Below, one piece after another: positions 42,152-56,290 of a stretch of 64,000 nucleotides of DNA (position 1 is its first letter; every line of letters starts with the position of its first letter). Where the stretch lies: assembly GCA_907163375.1 (NCBI GenBank), contig CAJQUW010009006.1, positions 1 to 64,000 of the forward strand. The letters are read 5' to 3'. Below the pieces are notes generated by a model, which had not been told where the DNA came from, made no database searches, and saw nothing but the letters and a program-made list of their open reading frames with translations. Position numbers and translations under genes: made by a program. Source of the stretch: Prostheceraeus crozeri. Taxonomy: Eukaryota; Platyhelminthes; Polycladida; Euryleptidae.

Positions 42152-44995
42152 CTTGTCAGTAAGGGATCATCCAGAATGTACGTGGCCGGAAAATTAATTT
42201 GTTGATCCTCGGCTAACCCCCTTAATGCACCCCTTGGTGCATGGACAGTGCCCGAAACTCTCACCTGCCATTGCATAGACAGTAGACGATGAAAAAAATT
42301 GCGTTGTGACTAAAGAAGTTGGAGAGCTTAACGATTAAAGATATAAGACCAATGTTCTCATATAACCAACAGGAACTCACAACTGTTGAAATAACATGAG
42401 CATTTTGAAAATGAAGATTACCGGTACAAGAGTGCAATCGCTGTCTGTGATAGCTGGAAACTGTTTGGTCTTTTTCAGTGGCCCTTGATGATCTCTGTCA
42501 ATGAAATACATCACACTCAGCTGGCATGAAGTATGCCTTTTCTATTTCCAGTTGGATAAAAGTAACTTCAGTTTAGTCTTAGCAGGAATAAATGGCCAGA
42601 ATGACACCAATTACATCTAAGAACAGTAAGTTCAGATTGGTCATTAATAAGTAGTGATATTTGTCAAAGTAGCTAACCACGTCGTTCTTTGTTTGTTAGT
42701 AGCATTCGATTTAGTCAAAGTGATTTTTAATTTCTACGCACGAACACTTGCTCCTTTCTTGCCTTGATTCGCTTTGGACTCCTTCGTAAATTCCACTAGA
42801 GGTGCATTGATTGTCTTTAATCATGAACATGACCAGTAAGCCATCTATCATATCACCATTTGAAAGCGAAGAATATTGAAGAATGACACGGGACAAGTTT
42901 AGCGACTCTTTGATGGTGATTGCTTGATAAATTGATGGCTATCATCGCCGCATCATGCAACAATGCCCATGCACCACCTGAAGACTCCATGTTTAAATAA
43001 TGGTGAAGGCAACTTGTGATATCTCTCAATTAACTATTCCCTTCCCCCTGTGAGATGTTTGGATCCTGCTTTAGGGAAACTGTATGGAGAAATTTGACAG
43101 CCCAACATCCAAGCTGAGATATGATCTAAATTTCCCCGACATCTTCTATGTATTCGTACATCAGTGAAGAATTCAAGTTGTTTCTCGTAAACTAGAAAGT
43201 TGACTTTCTATTTGGAAGTGCAGAAACTTTCTCAATCATTTAATGGAATGCGCACCATCCTGCGTTCGTGGAGATGACATGTATATGAGTTAAACTATGA
43301 TTCTAAGAAACTTAAATAAAGCTGTGTGTGGGAAAAGAATTCATTCTTTTAACGAAGGAATTTTGCTATAAACGCGTAAGCATTAGGTCAACGCTTGTAA
43401 TAACATTTCCTTCATAATAATTTCTAATAACCTTCAGTTCTGGACCGAAGACATTCAAGACACAAGGATGACGACGGTCTCATATCAAGTACGGTATCAG
43501 TGAAGAATATCAAACATTACCTACGCACATGACGTGCGGTAAGCCCACTAGGCTTGCCGCCATTATGTAGCCTACTCGGCACCACCTACACATTTCAAAC
43601 GATCATACCAGCAAAATACCGATATCGGTGAGGCCGGCCGGTATCTGAAAATGCTGCCGATTCCATCTCTGTAACAGTCGGTCTATCACCGCGTGTGTAA
43701 TGTGACTTTTTAAATTGTTTTGGAGAAACCATTGAGGAATTGACTATCGTGATAGCAGCACGCAAGAATAATATTTTACTAACCCTTTGAGTCACTGATG
43801 TTAGTGAGGAGAGGCCTTTTTGTAGCATCAACAAAATAGTGGGTCTATGTAAACACATAAATAATTTGAAATAAGGTACATTTCCAGACATTGATCAAAT
43901 ATGTAGGCCCTATTAAATTACAGGAACATAATGTCCGCAAAAACTGAATTCTTTGGTGCAAAAATTTTCAAATTATAAGTTTACCGGTAACCTTTTTGAG
44001 TCGACACTGACACTTTACCTTACATATTCCCCGATATGTAGACGGATCTAAAACACATCTGTATTATTATTCTGCTAACACCTGACATATCGAACCCTTT
44101 AGAATTTGAATGTCATCGCTGGTAAGAAGGCAACAACTGCTCGCTCAAAGAATTGGAGATCATTCTATCGAAATGAAATTGAGGTAGCATGATTACATAA
44201 AATGAATGGCAAACGATTAATGTTCTAATAAAGGAACACTAAAAAAACGCTGATGTGGCTTGTACATATAATTATTAAGCAGCTAGAATATCCGTGCTTT
44301 GTCATATTATCATTTAACATTGCTATTTATAAAATCAAATCGATAACTGGGGTACTAAAGTGATCAAAACAATGATTTATTTTGTATATCAAAATCTAGA
44401 CCTTTTTTAATTTGACTCACAGCTCTGCGTGATGTATTTTAAGTTGATAAATATCAATGTTCAATTTCGTGGGAATCAATAATTTTATAAATACTGAACC
44501 CAACTCGGAATCATGTTGTTACCAATTATGATTGCTGAGATAAAAAGCACCAATCCAAGAAGAACATGTATTTTGATGGTGAGAATAGTAAACATGAACA
44601 AATGAAAAGGCCGCTCCATTATCCATAACAGGAAGTTCCTTGTAAAATACTGTCACATCTGTTACTATCATCAACGTATAAAAACCCATGCAAACATAAC
44701 AAAAAAATCTCATCATAAACTATAGAAACGATTAAGTCTTGGAGAACATCCACATATCCTATAGTAGAAAATGCTAAAATAATTCACAATATGTAAGTAC
44801 ATAGCCGTTCGAAATGAAAGAGCACGGACAACCAAATCTCAGCAAGAATGAGAGGATAATTCACAACAAGAAGAATACAAATTTGGCAATAGCCAGTTTT
44901 GTAACCAAAGTCGGGGATTGAATAGATACCCAGAGATGTCTCAAATACTATATCTTCATTTGTTGATCAACTCGTGGAAGAGTTCGTTAGTAGCT
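42152..44995. other. No gene recognised
   Basis: AT-rich host DNA downstream of the Polinton. Short frames only, none with a recognisable motif. It may include the 3' untranslated region of the EF-hand gene. Confidence 0.5.
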
Positions 44996-45120
44996 TTATA
45001 AATGGTCACTTAGTTCGGACTTGGAATATTCCGGAAAATCGATGTAACCATCACCGTTGTTATCCGCCTGTGCCAACATGTCATCTACTTCGTCTTGAAT
45101 TTCACTATCATTCATTATTT
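44996..45120 (-). CDS. Last exon of an EF-hand protein (host gene)
   Basis: On the minus strand, an acceptor (ctattttcag) is followed by a frame ending in TAA at 44998-44996. It reads EIQDEVDDMLAQ, then ADNNGDGYIDFPEYSKSEL. The 12-residue loop DNNGDGYIDFPE has the full EF-hand pattern (D1, N3, D5, G6, I8, E12), so it should bind calcium. The closing YIDFPEYSKSEL resembles the end of MCFD2 (NNDGYIDYAEFAKS), a cargo receptor partner in the secretory pathway, but other EF-hand families cannot be excluded. The upstream exons were not found. Confidence 0.75.
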
Positions 45121-46939
45121 CTGAAAATAGAATGAGCTAATCGAAACAAATAATCAAAATAATCTGATGAAAAAGCAAACTATTTCATAACAAAACAGTT
45201 ACAGAAAAAAATAACAACGTGACTGAATTACTTTCTGTAAAGAACAATAAAGAAAAACACAATGTTCAAACAAGAATACTTCATCAAGGAATCAATCAAG
45301 AAGAATGATAAAATGTTCTTCTTCTTTTTGAATGGACTATACATTAGACTTTCAATTTCAACCGGTAACTAAAAATGTTGCTTTTGACTCATCTCATAAA
45401 TAATTTCCGTTGGCCGTTTCGGCTATCTGACAGCGAAGAAATGTCAACAATTCGTGTCGTGACAGCATTCCTTCTTACACAATATTAATAATCTGAATGT
45501 AATTGGCGTATTAGTTTCTTAAATCTCACTCACGAGAAAATCGATTAAAATCATTCCAGCAATGAATGCAAATTGCTGTCTTCTTAGTCTATGTAATTAG
45601 ATTGAATTTATTAATGAACTCTAAACAAATGCCGACAAGCAATATTTTGAATTCCCAGCTAATTCCAATGAAAATTTATGAAAAATATAATAAAACTGTC
45701 CAACTCCTAAGAAACCTACAAAACGAAGTTTTACACATTTACATTTATATTGAGCAAAATAACTATCGTAATAAAAAAAATTGCAAATAATATGATTTCG
45801 ATTGTCTTATTTCATAAAATAGAGAATAGCTTTTCGAGCACACCTCATCACAGAGTGCCGTTTAAGCTGTTTTATAACGCTAACTCGCCTCCCCCAGTGA
45901 AATACTGTGGTCTCAAAAGTGGCGTCTAGGCCTATGCAACTCCCTCACACACCACTATTATTTTCAAACTATGTGAGGCAGCTAGACTCAACCATAGAAA
46001 TCTGGTAATCTATAATATTAAAGGATTACAACGGACATGCACAATACTACGTCGTGGACACGCGTTGTCATGTCATGATGCCCTAACGATGGCGGTTTCC
46101 AGTGATTGACAATGACAGAGTAAGTATAGTAGGTAGCAACTCAGTATTAATTAAAACTCCAATAGGTAAGCAATATTAAATGAACTCGAGTTGTGACCCA
46201 GCACCCAATGTCAGGTATACAAATAGTCACAGTTTTGAAGAAATTATCACGGAATTGACTTATCATGACAGCAGAATAGAAGAATAGTATTGCATAAATT
46301 CTCCGTGTCATGACAACCTTGGCGGAGCAATACTCATTAAATTAGCCTTGATGGACGTGCCTTACTTCAATGCTCAACCTTATAGTACTCTATTGAAATG
46401 ATCATGTCACTCAAACTATTGGCATTGAAAGAGCAAAATATCACAAAGACAGTGATCACAATTTACTTAAAGGATGTAAATGGGTCTGCAATATTATTCA
46501 GATTCGGATAAGCTTAATTTGGTGAATCATAAAATTATAAAACTATAAAAATTGCATCATTCCGCAATCAAATATTAATAGTTACATTTTAACTGCATAG
46601 AGTATCTATTATGATTCTAAACCATTTACAACTACGAGTAAATTTTACTTATTTCTACAGACCGTAGCTTTACTAGTTGATACATGTGGTTTGGACAAGA
46701 GTCTTAACTAGACATATCCATTTCCTGGCATAAAAGAGCTGCATGAATTCGATCTACTAAGACAAGGGTGCTCCCGCATTTTCGGAGGATAATTTCCAGA
46801 CTCATGAAAAAAATTCCAGACTGATTGATGATCCCAATTTACCCTAATTCACCCAGAACTTAGACTTGATTAACCCAAGAGAAGAAAAATGTTGTAAGAA
46901 GGAACAGCTGGGTTGCTTTCGGCAATCAGGGAGGCAATG
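45121..46939. other. Intron-like DNA, no gene recognised
   Basis: Lies upstream of the EF-hand exon on the minus strand and is probably intron. Nothing distinctive was seen. Confidence 0.4.
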
Positions 46940-49135
46940 ACAGAGTCTACCGACAGAAAGGAGTCACTCAGAGGACACTCCTATTTGCGGATGAAAAGCA
47001 AAGTCAAAATATGACAGACTTCAGTCTGAAGAGAACATGAATATATGCAGGAGCGAGTGTAATGAAGTTCGAAAGGCGGTGCGAGCCGATATGAAAATAT
47101 GGCTGCAGGAGAAACACCGACTGATTGAACAGAGTGCGCAGAAGCAGAGATGCGCCAAGCATAGCTGCTGATCAGAGATATCATTAGAAAATGGGAACCG
47201 AAGCAACGATCTGATAAAGATCGCGATGGACACCTGTTTCAGACATCCGAACAGACCAAGGAGAGATGAACTGTACTGCCGAGACCTGCATGCGTAGACG
47301 TGTGATTATGATACAAACAGTAGTGACAGAAATCGAAGACATGGCACCCCAAGACGACGACAGAAATGACAAAATACTCGGGTGTCAAGTCGAAACAGCG
47401 ACCAGGAAGCTTGACTACAAAAGGCTCCCGGTACAGATGGCATCACACGAAAGATGCTACATGCAGGTGGAGTAGAATTGGTAGATGAGCTGCTCATTAT
47501 ATGCAGTCAAGCATAGTCTGAAGCATAGAAATTGACAACAATAAAACCTCTAGAATGGAAATTAAGCTTCAGGCAATGCACAATAACGGCACATAAATCG
47601 CACGCATTTTCACTTAGATGCACCTGCCAACGTCTGTATCATTGGAATTAGAATCAGTCACATGAGTAAGTCGAAGCTTTTAATTGGTTCTTCATGCCCC
47701 AACTCAGTTCCCCCGGATGTGGCGCGACCTTGAGTCAATTTCCATTCTAGTCAACTTCAGATAAACAGTTTATTTCTATGGTCTGAAGAGAAAGTTTCTG
47801 ATGAATGGAACAAGTCGGTTATAGTGACGCTGCCAAAGGAAGGATATCTAGGCATCTGCAGCAACTACCGCACTTTATCTCTGATTAACAACGTGTGCAA
47901 AGTGTTCTTACTGATCATCCAAGAGTGTCTGAAAGCTTCTGTCGAGCCATTCCTGGTAGAAGAACAAACAGGTTTCCGCAGAGATAGCAGTACTGTGCAA
48001 CAGATCCTTGATGATGGTCTGTTTCATCGATTTCTCTGAGGCTTTCGGTAACATTCGGCAAGACGCCATGTGGGCAGTGCTGAAATCACACGGAGTGGAT
48101 GATAAGATTATCCATATTTTGAAGAGCATGTACTGCAGTGCCAAGGCTGCATTTAGACTCGGAAATGAAACTGATGACTGATTCAAGCAAGGATTCCAGA
48201 CAGGGCGATCCTCTGTGATCTGTTACTTTGCTTTGCATACCTGGTACGTGTTATAACAATGCGGCAAAGGTGTCAATTCAGGGACGGCCTATCAACAACC
48301 CAAGCTTTGCCGATGATATAACACTTTCGGATGAAAGTTAATGAGAACTGTAGAATACCCTAAACTTCGCTCCTTCAGATGCAGGAAGATGTGGCCGTAA
48401 GATCAACACCGATAAAACGAAGGGATTACTGATAGTGGAGACAAGTAAAAAAGCAGAGCTTTCGACCAACAGCAGTGCAATCGAAACACACAAGTTCACC
48501 TATCTTGGAATCACGATAGATGGCGAGGGATTTGCAATGAAATACGTCAGCGCATTGGCATGACCAGGCATGGCATTCAAGACGTTTGCAGATTTTGAAT
48601 AAATATGGAGGAGTCACGTGATTAGCAAACGAACTATAATGCCCGGTATTGCGATCGTGTGTCTCCAGCGTGCTGATGCTTACTTCGGAAACGTGGACGC
48701 TCAGAAAGACGGATAAGCGGCGTCTCGATGCTTTTCAGTGGCGGTGCTTGCGAAGAATTTTAGATGTTATATGGTTTCACCGCACCACCAATGCGAAGTC
48801 TTGAGAAGAGTAGAACCAATGCTACGGCTTGTGTAGATGATTAATAAGCGCAAACTGAGTCTGTTCGGCCACATCTGCCGCATGAAACATAATTGCCCAG
48901 TGAAGATCGTGCTGTTTGGTATCGCGAATGGCAACAGTCGTAGAGCCGATCCATGATGTGGTGGATAGACAGCATCAAAGGTTGGTGTGAAGTTGACCTG
49001 CACGTGATAGCTGGGATGACAGAAGAGACTGGCAGAAATGGATGACAGAAGAGACGAGCGGAAAATAACCGAACGCGTAATTGAGGACACCAACGAATGA
49101 TACGACCTCCTCCCAAATCAAGCAAGCTGAGTAAA
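46940..49135 (+). mobile_element. Dead LINE (non-LTR retrotransposon)
   Basis: Pieces of the second ORF lie in order in shifting frames. The linker has ECNEVRKAVRADMKIWLQEK (about 47050-47120). The reverse transcriptase has a GTDGIT-like step (~47430), TLPKEGYLGICSNYRTLSLI (~47830), EEQTGFRRDSSTVQQIL (~47960) and the catalytic FADDI (~48308). Towards the end are TSETWTLRKTDKRRLDAFQW (~48690) and WWIDSIKGW (~48960). The type is close to the I/Jockey/RTE side of LINEs. Many frameshifts and stops, no intact 5' end, and a small element inserted at 47524. No long poly(A) tail was seen. Confidence 0.8.
47524..47780. mobile_element. Small inverted-repeat element inside the LINE
   Basis: The ends are catagaaat on both sides in inverted orientation, followed by a shared inner motif ctagaatggaaatt. 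The 8 bp gtctgaag occur on both sides (47516-47523 and 47781-47788). It interrupts the LINE reverse transcriptase between QxW and SEEKVSDEW. Length 257 bp, no coding. Confidence 0.7.
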
Positions 49136-52100
49136 ATGCTTTAAGTGACCAACAATCTGTTTAGCTAGTAGCTCTAACCAGCGCATCAGAATTTTTTGGT
49201 TTGAATGAACGAGGTTTTTAGTCGTTCACTGGTAAGTAAGCAAAACACCATGTAAGGTGAACGAGGGTTCAAAGTAAGACAATTAGCGAAGGCATGTCTT
49301 TGTTCTCACATAGAAGCTGCCGATTGTTTACCTTCGTTTGCTTGTGTACTTTTGCGGAAATGAGAAAAAATATTGAAGAAGTTCGAAAAATAACTATTGA
49401 ACTTCAATGAATATAACTTACATATTCGTACTCCTCACATCGCAAGGATTCAGAGGATGCCAAACATGAACATTTTTTATGAAAAAGTGAGAACATAACA
49501 TTTCAACCAAAAAGGTCATGATTTTGTGATAACTTCACGACATCACTAATTTTTTACAAGTTCATTGATTTTGATGAACAATATGTCAAAAGAGAGCTCA
49601 GAAAATGCTCGTCTCCCAGTGCCTGATTCATTATCACAATTGCATGTTTTTTTGAAAAATTGCGACTTGTAAATTGAGTGATTTTCATATTTTGAGCATT
49701 TCTCAGCAAATACAATAACGGATACAAGTCTATAATAGCTCATTGTAAAGCTGAGACTGCAAGTTCTCGAATGATGTATGTATGGCACGTTGATGTGCGA
49801 CACGATTGGAAGACATGAGAGTCGATTGAATTTCAGCGATATTTAGGTGGTCTTTTTTTTATAATCAGCTCTGTAGTAACTGCCACTGAAATGAACTAAT
49901 ATTTTTCAGTTCATGAAACTGGTGAATGGACTGAACTGATGCTTCTCAGTCTTACATTTACTATGAGGAAAATTAATTCTCACATCGCTTTTCGCTGCTC
50001 AGACATAGACAGCCGTTTAGAGCAACTTTCGCTCACACAAATCCGTACTGTTGTTTCTGATCGTGAACATATTATAATACAATATATACAATGTAAATGA
50101 GCAGATTAAAGATCAGACCAGACAGGAATTTTTAAGGTCGCTGTAGCCGGCGCACCGCCGCATAAGAATTTTCGATCGGCTTATGAAATATTTCATAAAT
50201 TTTCTTTCGATTTCTGCAGGATGAAAAAATAAAGGATGTGGTAAAACTCCAAGCAATTATGGCTTCAAATATTTAATTATTCAACTTCTTGTTGAATTTA
50301 GTAGTATAGGGTTGCCATCTTTCCAGGAATCCGGGACTTGGAATTGGGTGGCTTCTCTGCAGTGGCAGTTTTATGAATGTCAAAGGCGATTTGTGAGACA
50401 AAGGTAAACCAGGTACAAAAGTTTTCAAAATTGACCGAATGACAAAGTGGGCGTATAGGAAATAATGATGGACAATATGAAGAATACAGCTCATTTGATT
50501 CTCAATGTGGTCAACGAGCACCAAGGCCCACAACGTTGGTGGCTTTCAAAGTGAACAGAAAGGAAGTGAGTGACTTGAATGCTTCAGTTGAACTGATCGA
50601 ACGCTATAGCGTGAAATGAAAATGAACGAGCAAACTCAGTGAACGAACAAAATAGTTGAATGAGCGAAGAACTGAGTGAGCTGAATAAATGGCCCTATTC
50701 GAATGCACTGGCGCACTTGGATCCGGGAGCGATCTTTTGCATTCAAGTTTCGAATATACATGTAAACATATTTATCGATGGAATGATAATTTGCGCCTTA
50801 AAAAATGAATTTTGCGCTTCAACAGTTGATGCAATAATGAAAAATAAATATTGTACTTCAAAATGCGACAAAAATAGTTTTTGTAATTTGAATTTGTCAT
50901 AAAAGTTTTTGCAATTATGAGGGATGAAACTCAGTGGCTACCACATAGCAGCTGGCATTTAAACGATTTCAATATTGAGTACATATTTTCACATTTCTTA
51001 TATAATCAGTGAAATAGAATTTTCTTCTTAAATGATTTTATTTAAATATAATGTTACCCTTTTTTGCGACTACAGTACTACACAAACGGAATGCATATAC
51101 GAGCATTATTATAGTGCACATTACTCTCGATCACCTTTTAAAAATGCATGTAGTTTGCTACTTGCAGCTATAATTGCTCAACTGTTTTTAACTGCAATTT
51201 TGTATCACTGAAGTAATAATAAATTAATAATAAAACCAAATATCAGATTTCTATGGGCTCAACCCTTAATTCTGATTCTGATTAATTCCCTTGAAAGCCA
51301 ATCTGAAATTAATTATCAACACTTTGAAATTGAACAATTCAGACATATATATCTATCGTAAATGAACTTTGGCGACGAAGAAAATTAACATTAAAATGCA
51401 CTTGAAAGAATTTGAATCAGTTACAATCGAGACAATTACCCAAGTCAGTAACAAACGGGGCAGCTGACGATTAAGTATTGACTTGATCTCCTTACTTCAC
51501 GTGCTGATTGCCGACCTAATTTTGCCTTAACATTGCCAATCCCGTTCGAATGGACGAGTGAGCAGCTAGTATATTTGTAAAAATGTTGTATTAGCATGGT
51601 AAATTAGTTAAGGAACCACTCATATTTCGGTACATTTACAAATTGACTGTCAAGTTATGACTAATGGCGTAATCGTTTCAGCGTTTTTGCTTTACATGAA
51701 CATTCACTTCTGTCTACATTGAATTTCCCCAAACTTTCACTTGTTCACAGTGTTTTAATCTGGTTGCAAACTGCCACATGAATCTGCTGTCATTATGTCT
51801 TGCTATAATGATTAAAATAATCGATTTCCTCACATCGATTCTGCATTTGATATTTTGCTTCTCTGAAATCCGAATTTCTAACTATCTACTCCTCCTTACA
51901 TTTTTGTCGATATTCGAGATTCAGATTCCTCGCTACAAATTTGTGCTGCATACATATATAATGTGAATCCTAGCTGCTTGTACCCACAAACAATTGACAT
52001 ACAACAATAAACTTACATGTAAGAACGCTTAGGTAAAAATTAAACATATGTTTATGACTTGACATAAATAAGCTGAAACAAATCTCAATTCATTTTCAAG

Positions 52101-54733
52101 TGAGTGTGTTTGATGCCACGGACGAAGCTTAACTGTAAGCTGAATGTTGTTCTCCCTTTTGATTTATTGCTTTCCTGTATGTCTTAGCATCTTCTCGGGG
52201 GAAAATTGTCGTAGACATTTGATTTGATGCCATTTTCAGCACCTTAACGATCAAAATAATTGTCTAAGATTTTCAACATGCTTTTAAAGTCGTAGCATAT
52301 TACGGGAATTGAACTTGATGCATTGCTTAGCTGCTCATTGTCTGTTAGCTGCTCTAATTTTATGCCTTCACCTAAAAAATCATGAGAATGCTGGCTTTGA
52401 TGAGGAATGATAGCCCGATCACCTCTTGCATATAATGTATTTTAGCCAAGGACTACTAAAGGGAAGTCCTCGATTTTAGCATAAAAATGCCAACTCTATA
52501 GCGAAGTACATGCAAATGCACATCTGCTTCTTCACTTTTGCTTCTTCTTTACTTATCATCTTCTTTTCAATGCTCCTATTAGCTACCTCAGTTATTCAGT
52601 TATAAATGTTTTTACACAAGCTTGTTGATGGGACGGAATTTTCCCTCTCATTCCCACTGAAAAATTATTAGAATTCCAATGGGTTTTGCGTACACATAAA
52701 ATGAATATTATTCCGGCCCTTTCTAACTTTTTCATGCTGCGTTCTCACAAATATGTCTCTTTTTATTATTGCGATTTCATTTTCATGGTTTTCAAATTAT
52801 TCCTTATAAGACATACCGTTATACAGAGGAGATCGCTGTTATTTGTTAGACTGCAATTTGCAATTCTGCTGTTGCTATTCAACTATTAATTTTCATTTTC
52901 TTGCTTAGTTAGTACCGTTCTCCAACTCTCAACACTAAAATGAGTTTTTCGTGTACCTCATCCATCTCGTACATGTGCTGTGAATAAGCATGAAGGATAC
53001 TTGTATCTTGTAATTCGTTGCTCATTTTATGGTCAACAATCCAATTGCCTAGCGGTCCAAAATGAACAGTTCCCATCTGTGCTACAGCAATGTGTAATAG
53101 GCCTAATCTAACATAATTCTGCAATAATAGGAAAGTAGACCCCTTCTGACTTACTGCATCTTATCAAAATTTTAACTAACTGCGTTTCTCATAGAATGCT
53201 ACGCTTTGCAATAGTATACATTCAAAGTAAACTGAGGCGCTTGAACAAAAGAATTCTGCATATGTAAATAATATTTCATAAGGGAGAATGATGACTAACC
53301 ATCACTTAAAGAAATGAGCGTCGACGTGAACATTATCGTCACCCATCACCTACAAGTGACCAGGGTGGATATTGTTTTAGACAAGTTGCGTAAAACAGTG
53401 CTTAAAACACGCTGAAAAAAACATACTTGAAACATGCTTTTTTCAGAAGTGATTCTTAATTCAACTTTTTCAATGCTTTATCAGTGGTTCCTAGCCTTTT
53501 TTTGCTCAGATTCCTCCCTAAACGTTGAAAGTCCTCCTTCTAAACTAGCAGGTCCCCATTCAAGTTTAAAGAAGAAGTCAAAGATCTTTACAATACATAT
53601 TTTCAAATACAGACTTTTTAGGTAACTAATCAGGAAGTATGTAAGTACGTGTATTTAAGAAGTGTTATCAAGAAAGATTGCAACAAAAAGTTACATGTAA
53701 TGACCAAAAATGATGACTGCATTGAGTCTGATGCTTACCATACATAATTCCTGATTTCGAGGTTTCAAGTTCGTGAGTTTCAATTTCAAATCGACGCGCA
53801 CGCTGATGTTGAGTCTATTGCTCTTCTCAGTTACCAAATCTGATAGTACAAATCTACTATTTGTAAACCTATTTCAATGAGTAGCATATTTACATGACTG
53901 CAGTCGCAATTCTTTATCTAGGAGGAAATCAACAGATCTTGTTCATTCAAAATATTCCTTCGAACCTCATTCCTCACAAATCCTTCTTCGAGCGACATTC
54001 CACCCCTGGCATGTTGAATTCCTCACCAGGGAGACACATGCCCCCCGGTTACGAATCATGCAAGAATACAGCCGAAACATCATGCAACCACATGCCAGTT
54101 CGCTACGATCGACCGTGTGGTGCTGGACTCCAAAGTCCGGTCTTGTAGAGTGAATTTTTTTGTTATAATAATATTCGACTAAAATTTTCGGAGAGCTCTT
54201 TATCTTTACATCAGGCTACATCAAAATGGATCCCCTATCGAGTAGTCAATTCATGCAATCATTTGAAAGTTTATAGACAAGATTTGCATGTTTTGGATCC
54301 TGTTTCAATTTTCTTAGACAAGTCAAAAGGACGATGGAACTATGGGAGAAGCGGTAAATAAGTGAAATATTCTGTATAAAAGACGACGCTTATAAGCATG
54401 TGATCGAAAAACGAACGACAGACTACATAACCGACGGTGGGCTAGGCCTACTTGATGCGAATCTGCACAGGCAAAATTGACGATGACCGCCGAGCAAACG
54501 AAACTTTTTCGCAATTTTATCGCTGGTGCTGCAGAGCCTGTTGCTTCTGGACCACTTACGCAATGCGTTGAAAAAGCATCTACTTCGACTTTTCGAAGGT
54601 AATGTTCATCCTGAACTTGGTAGAGGAAGCCGATGAGAATTAGTTTTGAGACGGAACCCTCTGGTGTATTACCAAAGCATCATTCTGCTCTCATGCAGTA
54701 CAGCAGTTCTAGAACGTCAATTTAGCACAATGG
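49136..54733. other. No gene recognised
   Basis: AT-rich. It includes gaacgaacg-type short repeats near 49200-49270 and 50580-50670, as also seen near 16770-16860, perhaps remnants of one transposon family's ends. Otherwise nothing supportable. Confidence 0.45.
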
Positions 54734-55846
54734 CAGGCCTCCCAGCGATTCCGGATCACAAATTTTATGATTTCATGACCAACTTTCGAAAATTTTATGA
54801 CCAATTTTAGAAAATATCATGACCATACGGAACGATACATGGACGTTTAACGCATATATTAATATTATAGTATTGTTTTTATAGAGCCTGCTGATACGCA
54901 TGCCGGTAATGAAAAAAACTAAAAGACGTTTTCAATAATAGAAAAATACAGAAAACGGGATTTTTTAATAACACCTGGCACATTCAATGAACTCCTACAT
55001 GTGTGTCGGTATTGCAAGGGTCGAAAACGTCTCTTGCTATGAACACACTGGCGTGCAGCCGCATCATTTTCATATTTTCTTAAGTGGGAGAAAAAAACAT
55101 AGCTTGGATAAAATACCTCCCACTCGCTTCCCTCAAATCCCAACTGTTACTTTGGTCTTGGTCACGGACGCTTCACTTTGGTGACCAAGACCATCAGAAC
55201 TTGAGGGCAGGCACATATACTGCGAGGTCTTTTATCCTGACTACGTGGTTCTTCTCCCACTTCAGGAAATCAAGTCATGACCATTTCCAATCTGATCTTG
55301 ATAATAAAAATCAGTAAAACATACTCGTACATACTTGTATTTCAGGGATACGTACTTCGTCAGTGGCAATGAAGGATGCTATTAAATGCAAAGCACTTTC
55401 TATTATGACGAATCAAGTCAGAAATGATAACTATGGCAATTTAAGTTCACGTACACACGAGAGGTAATTATAAATGGATAATCATAGATAAAGATAGCCT
55501 TTGACAGGGATCATTCATTGTCACTGACGAAGGGCGTCTGCCTGGTACATGTTTGACTGATTATCATGGACAGTTGTTTCTGTTTTACAGTATGACTTTG
55601 GGCACTCTTGCTTTCCATAATGAAAATATTTCAAAATGTGTTTTCACAATAAAATAGATAATAGCCTATAATTTGATTCTGTAAAAAACATGCAGAGAAG
55701 TAAAGTTTAAATCGAAATGGTCGAAAAATTAAAAATAATTTATGACTTTCTATGACAGGTGCTATATTTTATTACTTTTTATGACCTTTTTTGAAAATCA
55801 GGAATTTTATGACTTTTTATGGCTTTTCATGACACTGGGAGGCCTG
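54734..55846. mobile_element. Foldback DNA element with 6-bp duplication
   Basis: The left end is CAGGCCTCCCAGCG and the right end reversed is CAGGCCTCCCAGTG. caatgg flanks both sides (54728-54733, 55847-55852). Subterminal DNA is rich in ttttatgacc. The centre is a long imperfect inverted repeat (about 55082-55165 against 55181-55268), including a perfect 13-bp stem TGGTCTTGGTCAC/GTGACCAAGACCA with a 15-nt loop. hAT-like ends with a shorter target duplication; non-autonomous. Confidence 0.7.
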
Positions 55847-56183
55847 CAATGGAATTGACGTATGAGATATTGCGGAGGAATCTCGTAGTCAAGGCGGGAA
55901 AATACGTTTTCTTTGCAGACAACTGTACAATTGAACTAGAAATTATTATTTTATAACAATGAGGATGGATTTATTGCATCACGAACTTGTTCTAAATTAT
56001 TTCAGCATCACGCACTATGTTATTTCTTAATTAAATACAAAGAGTCATTTAATTTACTTCCTGCTCAGCATCTCCATTATTTTTTAAATGCATTACTTTC
56101 ATGGGATGCAGGCAGTAGGCCTATATAGTCTTATTATCTATAAACGTGTACTGTTTCAGTTATCTTTCGATAACGTAAATTCA

Positions 56184-56290
56184 GAAAAACTATTGCTTCT
56201 TCGATGCTGTACTTTATTGGCATTTGCCAATAATTCCCAAGTTATGGCAAATGCCAGTAAAGTGCAACATCGAAGAAGCACTAGTTTTTC
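56184..56290 (+). ncRNA. microRNA-like hairpin 1
   Basis: 46-nt arms (56184-56229 and 56245-56290) pair at all but about two positions if G-U is allowed, with a 15-nt loop. Arm cores are gcttcttcgatg and catcgaagaagc. The size fits a microRNA precursor; a small palindromic transposon is the alternative. Confidence 0.45.

Noticed and set aside
47553-47747. A separate TA-flanked mariner-like element within the LINE insert
   Set aside because: The outer catagaaat ends with an 8-bp duplication explain the insert better; gaatggaaatt is then an inner part of its inverted repeats.
52909-53124. Minus-strand stretch with HAYSQHMYEMDE before a gtacac donor, possible upstream exon of the EF-hand gene
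   Set aside because: Splice sites are plausible but the phase does not meet the EF-hand exon and the protein is not recognised.
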